6,128 nt of DNA from DASYAN01 sp036501345 (GTDB lineage: Bacteria > Chloroflexota > Ktedonobacteria > Ktedonobacterales > Ktedonobacteraceae), in assembly GCA_036501345.1 (NCBI GenBank), contig DASYAN010000383.1:1-6128 (forward strand). The letters are read 5' to 3'. Positions within the stretch are counted from its first letter, which is position 1. Each line of letters begins with the position of its first letter. The notes under the pieces are model-generated. The model did no database searches, was not told where the DNA came from, and saw only the letters and a program-made list of their open reading frames with translations. The translations under genes and the position numbers were made by a program. Shown piece by piece: positions 1 through 3,703 of the stretch.

Positions 1-104
1 TTGAAGGAAAGAATAATCGAACCAAAGCTATGATGAGACAAGCCTATGGATATCGCAATCGCTATAATCTTCGCATGCGCATTTTACTTGGAGCTGGCAC
101 CTGA
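1..104 (+). CDS. ISL3-family transposase, C-terminal fragment (5' part outside the window)
   Basis: Reading frame from base 3 to the TGA at 102-104. It encodes 33 residues beginning EGKNNRTKAMMRQAYGYRNR and ending in ILLGAGT; the preceding partial codon ends in TT and is compatible with Val. The pattern (V)EG-x-NN-x-x-K, then AYGYRN and a basic (N)LRxRIL tail, is the well-known C-terminus of DDE transposases of the ISL3 family (IS204/IS1001/IS1096/IS1165 type, DDE_Tnp_ISL3). The Glu in VEG is expected to be the third acidic catalytic residue. The start is missing because the sequence ends here. The gene reads into the window, towards the IS tip at about 140. Family assignment rests on motif recognition over a short stretch. 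Confidence 0.8.
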   Translation, partial: EGKNNRTKAMMRQAYGYRNRYNLRMRILLGAGT

Positions 105-141
105 ATGGGAGACCACTTTCACCCGGAAGGATAGAGAGCCA
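1..141 (+). mobile_element. 3' end of an ISL3-family insertion sequence (left copy)
   Basis: These bases are an exact reverse complement of 5988-6128; the identity stops sharply after base 141 (142 onward does not match). The segment holds the C-terminus of an ISL3-type transposase and then about 36 non-coding bases. Read inward from its tip (position 140 back), it starts GGCTCTCTATCC, which fits the GGCTCT-type terminal inverted repeats of the ISL3 family. The likely IS edge is therefore 140/141, with the shared base 141 a chance match. The rest of the element lies outside the window. The 8 bases next to the tip here (aggatatc) differ from those at the other copy (atcaatat), so the two copies look like separate insertions or a rearrangement rather than one event. 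Confidence 0.85.
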
Positions 142-197
142 GGATATCCTGGTCAAGATATCCTTTTTCTCATGAAGGTACGCTTTTTGTCTCTTCA

Positions 198-262
198 AAG
201 TTGTCCCCTTTACCCGCTCAAGTTGTTCCCTTCGTTCCCCAAGTTGTTCCCAAGATGTCCTG
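198..262 (+). repeat. Iterated 21-22 bp repeat array, left (IS21-end-like)
   Basis: Three units begin with aagttgt at 198, 220 and 241, giving spacings of 22 and 21 bp: aagttgtcccctttaccc, aagttgttcccttcgttcc and aagttgttcccaagatgtcc. The same kind of unit occurs in the opposite orientation at 2652-2737; the complement of 2652-2670 contains aagttgtccgctttgtcc, close to the first unit here. Serial 20-odd bp sites with TGTCC/CTTTT cores are typical of the transposase-binding ends of IS21-family elements, so this may be a decayed or non-autonomous IS end. The repetition is seen directly; the family link is inference. Confidence 0.55.
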
Positions 263-323
263 GAAAACTCCTCTTGCGTTAGGTATCCTTCGTAGAGAAA
301 AGTGCTCTCGTAGCAGAGTCTTT

Positions 324-345
324 TGAGGGTTAGAAAACGCCCTCA
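324..345 (+). other. Small stem-loop upstream of peptidase
   Basis: Arms tgaggg (324-329) and ccctca (340-345) are perfectly complementary around a 10-base loop and are followed by attcttatt. It resembles a weak intrinsic terminator or leader hairpin, but the stem is short and the T-run is interrupted. It could insulate the peptidase promoter from transcription entering from the IS. Confidence 0.3.
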
Positions 346-389
346 TTCTTATTACCAGAGCAACCAAAGTGATGTTGGCTACAGTCTTC

Positions 390-418
390 TCGCCAACCTT
401 TGGCAATATCGTTATACT
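390..418 (+). promoter_or_regulatory. Probable promoter of the G1 peptidase gene with an operator-like dyad
   Basis: A -10 candidate TATACT (413-418, 5 of 6 consensus) follows a weak -35 candidate tcgcca (390-395) with a 17-base spacer. The spacer contains the inverted repeat gccaa-cct-ttggc (392-404), a possible repressor site. An alternative pair is ttggca (400-405) with aatgat (423-428), also at 17 bases. Either would start transcription some 25-35 bases before the ATG at 462 and downstream of the ATG at 369, which favours 462 as the start. Confidence 0.4.
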
Positions 419-461
419 CTTGAATGATGTCCTGTTGAGTAAGAGAAAGAAGACCATTTCC

Positions 462-1625
462 ATGTCACAAGTATTCAACAGAGCGAGCAGCAAGTCTTTC
501 CTCTTAAAGGGTAGTATGTTCATCATCCTTTTTAGTATCTTGGCTTTTCGTCCCTCGACGGTCGTACACGCGTTTACTCAAGCAAATGGACTCTATGCAG
601 GCTATTTCACAGGAGTGAACAACGTTCGAGGTAAATTTAGAGAGGTTAGTGTTAGCTTTACTGTCCCGGCTATCAAGCCTACACCGCTCCATAGCGCTGT
701 AGGTATTTGGGTTGGTTTGGGTGGAACAGGACGGTTCACATCACAAGTAGAGCTGGTACAAGCCGGTATCAGTGCTGATTGGTATCCTGATCAACACAAG
801 CAGAAATTTGGGGCTTGGTGGGAAGTTATCGGTAAAGGGAAATCCGTTGGTTCACGACCCATGGATACAGATTTGCCAATACAAGCGGGTAATCAGATAA
901 GGGTTGACGTAAGTTCAAACTTGAATGGCGACAGCAAGGATACTTTTCGTGTGACAAATGTGACAACGGGCCAAAGCGCAACGCATCAAGAAACCGATCC
1001 TACCGCACTCTCGGATAGTGCTGCCGCTGAGTGCGTTCTAGAGGCTCCTTCGTCTGGCGGTGAGCTTCCTCTGGCTAATTTTGGCACGGTTACATTTACA
1101 GGATGTACCACGACCGATGATCAAGGCAACATCACGCCTATTAGTGCCTTTGAGGATCAACAACAGGATAGCCTGTATATAACTGATATAAATGACGACT
1201 CTGGAGTGCCAATTACGACGACAGGTCCTTTAGAAAACCAGGCGACCTTTAATGTGACCTGGAAAAGCACGGGAGCTACCATTGTCCAACCCGCCAGAGT
1301 TCTGATTAACAGAAAGCCAGAGATCATCCTTACCAACACGAAAGGTTCGATCCTCTACTACTCTACGGCTGATCAGGGGACAGCGACAGCCTGCACTGAT
1401 ACCTGTACTGCCGATTGGTCTCCTCTCCTCTTCAAGAGGCATGGTGCACCTTTTTCATCTATCAAGCTCCCTGGGGAACTCACAGTCTCTAAAACTGCCA
1501 ACGGTCAACAGGTTTTGTATAATGGCCATCTGCTCTATACCTACAAAAACGACACGGCTCCAGGTCAGGTCAAAGGCAATGGAGTAGGGGGAAAGTGGTT
1601 CCCCGCGACCCCTACTCTCGCGTAA
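462..1625 (+). CDS. Secreted G1-family (eqolisin) glutamic peptidase with C-terminal Lipoprotein_15/COG4315-like domain
   Basis: An exported, probably acid-active endopeptidase of 387 residues. A basic start, a hydrophobic core (about 18-30) and VVHA before Phe38 form a Sec signal peptide, probably cut after Ala37. Residues about 45-270 match peptidase family G1 (Peptidase_A4): IWVGLGG (82-88), then VQAG with the expected catalytic Gln100, WW-E (119-121), and AAAECVLEAPSSGGELPLANFGTVTF (188 on; written here in parts: AAAECVLEAP and NFGTVTF). The catalytic Glu is Glu190 or Glu194 of the AE-x-x-x-E motif. Cys is present where most members have Trp (AEW becomes AEC). Residues about 288-381 form a second domain with ILYYSTAD, C-x3-C (311, 315), W319-SPLL, HLLYTY and GVGGKWFP, typical of the 'secreted repeat' PF03640. 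ATG 462 is chosen over 369 because it gives the signal peptide and follows the promoter; its ribosome site (purine-rich 441-453) is weak. It converges on the next gene with a 12-base gap. Confidence 0.85.
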   Translation: MSQVFNRASSKSFLLKGSMFIILFSILAFRPSTVVHAFTQANGLYAGYFTGVNNVRGKFREVSVSFTVPAIKPTPLHSAVGIWVGLGGTGRFTSQVELVQAGISADWYPDQHKQKFGAWWEVIGKGKSVGSRPMDTDLPIQAGNQIRVDVSSNLNGDSKDTFRVTNVTTGQSATHQETDPTALSDSAAAECVLEAPSSGGELPLANFGTVTFTGCTTTDDQGNITPISAFEDQQQDSLYITDINDDSGVPITTTGPLENQATFNVTWKSTGATIVQPARVLINRKPEIILTNTKGSILYYSTADQGTATACTDTCTADWSPLLFKRHGAPFSSIKLPGELTVSKTANGQQVLYNGHLLYTYKNDTAPGQVKGNGVGGKWFPATPTLA

Positions 1626-1637
1626 GCAACATTATAC

Positions 1638-2390
1638 TTAATTTGGTTTGGGTGCTTCGCTTGGTGGGGGACTTGCTTGTACGCCATTGATGTGGAGAGT
1701 TAGATTGGTCTGGCCCGCTGAAGCTTTGAGAGCTTGACAAACAATCTGTTGAACCTTACTAGCACCTTCCTTGGTCTTCAGGAATGTCCCAAGAGATGCA
1801 AACAGTTCGTCTGGCGTGCTACCTTGTAGCTGCGAGAGAGTTCCGGTATGGATGCAAAAGAACCAGCCACCTTGTAGTAGGGTAGTAGGTATGCCCGTGG
1901 TCCCGCCCACCGCAAACACCAACGTTTTCTGAAGGGTTCCGTCAGCCTTGGCTTCGACGTTCCCTAATGGCAAAGTCACACCTGGTGTAAATGGTCCGAA
2001 TACAGGAGGCTTTCCATCCAGGGTGAAATTTAATGGACAACTCCCCTGGTGAATATCAGCCCTATGCTCACCTTTTGGTATATTCTTCAGATTGAGCGTG
2101 ATAGCCAAGACAGATAGCTGATTCCCTAGACTGGCAGGGGTTGGGCCAGGGATTGGGCCAGGGCTTATTGGTTTCCCGTTAGCATTGACTGAGTTCTTAC
2201 CCGGCGTCGGTGGGTGCTGTGATGGTTGTAGCAGCGTGAGATCGACAGATCCTTGTACAGGCGGGCCATTATGATTCAGGTTAGCATCAGCTGACGATAC
2301 TATGCTAAAGAAAGGTGTAATAACTATAAAAATCAGAATCAATACTATACCGATGAATAACCTTGAATGACGATGATCCATCTTTATCAT
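1638..2390 (-). CDS. Secreted CHRD-like domain protein, function unknown
   Basis: 250 residues from the ATG at 2388-2390. A signal peptide or membrane anchor spans about residues 11-33 (LFIGIVLILIFIVITPFF), with a plausible cut after Ala36. A Pro/Gly-rich linker follows (about 55-87), then a beta-rich domain (about 90-183). Its features recall CHRD-type domains: VLAITLNLKNIP, H109-R-A-D-I-H-Q-G-S-C (109-118), a DG-x-L...LVF strand and GGWFFCIHTG (174-183). Cys118 and Cys179 could pair; Cys218 lies in a helical C-terminal part that ends in a Pro-rich tail. An upstream in-frame ATG at 2411 exists, but 2390 has a strong ribosome site (AAGGGG, 7 bases ahead) and starts right at the signal peptide. 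Function is not known. Export and convergence with the peptidase hint at a cell-surface role, but no link is shown. Confidence 0.75.
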   Translation of the reverse strand: MIKMDHRHSRLFIGIVLILIFIVITPFFSIVSSADANLNHNGPPVQGSVDLTLLQPSQHPPTPGKNSVNANGKPISPGPIPGPTPASLGNQLSVLAITLNLKNIPKGEHRADIHQGSCPLNFTLDGKPPVFGPFTPGVTLPLGNVEAKADGTLQKTLVFAVGGTTGIPTTLLQGGWFFCIHTGTLSQLQGSTPDELFASLGTFLKTKEGASKVQQIVCQALKASAGQTNLTLHINGVQASPPPSEAPKPN

Positions 2391-2399
2391 ATTAAAGCC

Positions 2400-2405
2400 C
2401 CCCTT
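2400..2405 (-). promoter_or_regulatory. Ribosome binding site that fixes the start of the CHRD-like gene
   Basis: On the minus strand AAGGGG lies 9 bases before the ATG at 2390 (7 bases plus adjoining GG). The alternative ATG at 2411 sits upstream of this site and would translate through it, so 2390 is preferred. Confidence 0.6.
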
Positions 2406-2432
2406 AGGCATGGTTCAGATGAACTTGGCCCC

Positions 2433-2463
2433 TTTATATGAGTAGCAAGCCGGTATTGCTCAA
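2433..2463 (-). promoter_or_regulatory. Weak candidate promoter for the CHRD-like gene
   Basis: On the minus strand TTGAGC (2463-2458) is followed after 19 bases by TATAAA (2438-2433). Position fits a transcript starting near 2426 with a short leader. The spacing is long and the -35 has only 4 of 6 consensus bases, so the call is tentative. Confidence 0.3.
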
Positions 2464-2501
2464 GTAGCGTTACCGTATTTAGACACCTTAAGATCTGGTA
2501 G

Positions 2502-2545
2502 TTGAGCTCCAAATCTTGATCAAGATGTAACCGAATGGAGCTCAA
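2502..2545. repeat. Nested palindrome
   Basis: Outer arms ttgagctcc (2502-2510) and ggagctcaa (2537-2545) are perfect 9-bp complements. Inside lies a perfect 14-bp palindrome, atcttgatcaagat (2513-2526). As RNA it could fold as one large or two alternative stems. Role unknown; a regulator site or a mobile-element relic are both possible. Confidence 0.5.
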
Positions 2546-2651
2546 ATGACCATGCCTCTATCATTGAATGCAGTTCCATCGTGTTTCTTGTAAGTGGTCA
2601 TCGATTGCTCTCTAGTGGAAAGGATACCTGATGAGAAGGTTTCTTCCTAGG

Positions 2652-2737
2652 GACAAAGCGGACAACTTGATTGAAAAAGGAGACATCTCCCAGAGACAAA
2701 AGAGGACAGCTTCTGAGGCAAAAGAGGATAGCTGACA
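2652..2737 (-). repeat. Iterated 21-22 bp repeat array, right (IS21-end-like)
   Basis: Four degenerate units start at 2652, 2673, 2695 and 2717. The last two are nearly identical: gacaaaagaggacagct and ggcaaaagaggatagct, with 2 differences in 17. The earlier two are gacaaagcggacaactt and gaaaaaggagacatctcc. On the minus strand the outer tip reads TGTCAGCTATCCTCTTTTGCC, and units carry TGTCC-TCTTTTG cores. That is the style of the multiple terminal transposase sites of IS21-family elements, including a 5'-TG tip. The array is inverted relative to 198-262, so the two bracket the peptidase/CHRD gene pair. No istA or istB gene lies between them. Confidence 0.55.
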
Positions 2738-2739
2738 CT

Positions 2740-2766
2740 CCCCGCTCTAAAGAGACGGGGCTTTCT
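2740..2766 (+). terminator. GC-rich stem-loop, terminator-like or IS200/IS605 end remnant
   Basis: CCCCG-CTCT (2740-2748) pairs with AGAG-a-CGGGG (2751-2760) with one bulged A and a tight AA/TAAA loop, followed by ctttct. The form cccgctctaaagag..cgggg-ctttct is like the hairpins found after tnpB at IS200/IS605 right ends, and equally like an intrinsic terminator with a poor T-tract. No tnpA or tnpB remnant is visible beside it. Confidence 0.45.
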
Positions 2767-2883
2767 GGGTCGAGTGTGGTAATTGTCTGTCACGTCAGCT
2801 AATTGGACCTTCATTGGTGAGGATTGAACGTATATTCTAAATGAACCGTTTTAACTGTATGAAAAAATCTGCAATTTCCTGGT

Positions 2884-2913
2884 CAGAAGACTGGTTTTAG
2901 TGGCTGTCTTCTG
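2884..2913 (+). other. Stem-loop ahead of cobC
   Basis: cagaagac (2884-2891) and gtcttctg (2906-2913) are perfect 8-bp complements around a 14-base loop. No T-run follows, so it is not a standard terminator. It may be a leader hairpin or a regulator site for the cobalamin operon. Confidence 0.4.
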
Positions 2914-2922
2914 CTATTCTAT

Positions 2923-2960
2923 ATATATATTCATCGATAAAAGGACAATAGAATATATAT
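2923..2960 (+). promoter_or_regulatory. AT-rich dyad covering the cobC ribosome site and start codon
   Basis: atatatattc (2923-2932) is complementary to gaatatatat (2951-2960), and the match extends with ctattct/tagaata-type bases outside and inside. The purine-rich aaaagga (2939-2945) lies in the loop, 13 bases before ATG 2959, which is longer than usual. Folding would place the start codon in a stem, so it could limit translation. The tatata run may also act as a -10 element. Confidence 0.35.
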
Positions 2961-3690
2961 GCCAGAAATATCTATAACCGAGGAGCAGTCCACAAGAAAC
3001 GAGGAGCCGCGACAACAACAGTTACAGCGTCTCTGGCTCGTGCGCCATGGAGCTACAGCCTGGAACCTGGAACGGCGATTCATCGGCCATGAAGATATTC
3101 CGCTCGCGCCACTTGGGCGTACTCAGGCTCGCTGGGTAGGACGTCGCCTGCGCCTTGAGCACATCACGGCCATCTACTCCAGTGATTTACAGCGTGCACA
3201 CGAAACAGCAACCATTATTGCCCAGCAATGCTCATTGCAACGACCAGTCCTTGTATCATCTGCCTGGCGCGAAATGTTCTTTGGTGACTGGGAGGGTCTC
3301 ACCTACGCCCAGATAGCCGATCAGTACAAACATCCCCTGGACTTTTTTAGCGATCCCATCAATCATCCATCTCCAGGCGGTGAAACATTCTCGCACCTTC
3401 TTGAACGCGTCCAAATTGCATTTGCACAGCTTGCGCAAGATGCCGCAAATGGAGGGATTGATCCAACCAACCAGGGCGATATCGTTCTGGTCAGCCATGC
3501 AGGCCCATTGCGTGTATTGCTCTGCTTGCTATTGGGTATCCCGCTCGAACATCTACGACAACTGCGCCTCGATCACGGATCGCTTAGCGCCATCGACTTT
3601 CTCCCCGCTGCAGAGGACGTTGCTGCTACCGTCTCACTGGCACTCCTTAATGTACTACCTCTAACCCGTCCCAAAAATCAGAACCTCTAA
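2959..3690 (+). CDS. cobC: Alpha-ribazole-phosphate phosphatase-like histidine phosphatase
   Basis: 243 residues, histidine phosphatase (phosphoglycerate-mutase-like) superfamily. Visible motifs: LVRHGATAWN with Arg29, the phospho-accepting His30 and Gly31; IYSSDLQRAHETA with Arg79; E105-M-F-F-G-D-W-E-G, giving the acid/base Glu105; and LVSHAGPLR with His180. Spacing and the E-x-x-FG-x-WEG motif are typical of CobC, which removes the 5'-phosphate from alpha-ribazole-5'-phosphate or from adenosylcobalamin-5'-phosphate. A hydrophilic N-terminal 23 residues and a C-terminal tail make it somewhat longer than the usual ~200. The assignment to CobC rather than a general phosphatase leans on the next gene being cobS, 13 bases downstream in the same operon. 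No signal peptide, so cytoplasmic. Start ATG 2959 follows aaaagga at a long spacing; no better start precedes the RHG motif closely. Confidence 0.82.
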   Translation: MPEISITEEQSTRNEEPRQQQLQRLWLVRHGATAWNLERRFIGHEDIPLAPLGRTQARWVGRRLRLEHITAIYSSDLQRAHETATIIAQQCSLQRPVLVSSAWREMFFGDWEGLTYAQIADQYKHPLDFFSDPINHPSPGGETFSHLLERVQIAFAQLAQDAANGGIDPTNQGDIVLVSHAGPLRVLLCLLLGIPLEHLRQLRLDHGSLSAIDFLPAAEDVAATVSLALLNVLPLTRPKNQNL

Positions 3691-3694
3691 AGGA
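3689..3694 (+). promoter_or_regulatory. Ribosome binding site of cobS overlapping the cobC stop
   Basis: aaagga begins inside the cobC stop codon (3688-3690) and lies 9 bases before ATG 3704. This supports ATG 3704 as the real start, so the long N-terminal extension of CobS is translated, and it suggests translational coupling with cobC. Confidence 0.7.
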
Positions 3695-3703
3695 TAGACT
3701 AAA

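Larger units (their letters stand above)
142..461. other. Non-coding stretch between IS end and peptidase gene
   Basis: No convincing gene is seen. It opens with a 14-bp perfect palindrome (139-152, ccaggatatcctgg) that straddles the IS junction. It continues with the iterated repeat array (198-262), a small hairpin (324-345) and a probable promoter (390-418). Open frames that cross it on either strand have no recognisable domain. The peptidase frame is open back to an ATG at 369, but the residues before 462 do not look like a signal peptide and would overlap the promoter. Confidence 0.6.
2412..2958. other. Long intergenic region rich in palindromes and IS-like remnants
   Basis: No open frame with recognisable protein features is seen. 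The stretch holds a candidate minus-strand promoter (2433-2463), a nested palindrome (2502-2545), an iterated repeat array (2652-2737), a terminator/IS605-like stem-loop (2740-2766), a hairpin (2884-2913) and an AT-rich dyad at the cobC start (2923-2960). A cobalamin riboswitch was looked for ahead of cobC; no recognisable B12 box was found by eye. The mixture suggests old mobile-element debris between the secreted gene pair and the cobalamin operon. Confidence 0.55.

Noticed and set aside
46..282. 78-residue open frame at the left end
   Set aside because: It is out of frame with the transposase fragment, crosses the IS edge and the iteron array, and shows no domain-like composition.
369..461. 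Upstream ATG for the peptidase
   Set aside because: It would add 31 residues ahead of a good signal peptide and start before the likely promoter.
218..526. 102-residue minus-strand open frame
   Set aside because: It lies opposite the promoter and signal-peptide region of the peptidase, has no recognisable motif and no clear ribosome site.
2652..2737. CRISPR array
   Set aside because: Units are degenerate, directly abutting at 21-22 bp with no spacers; more like transposase-binding iterons.
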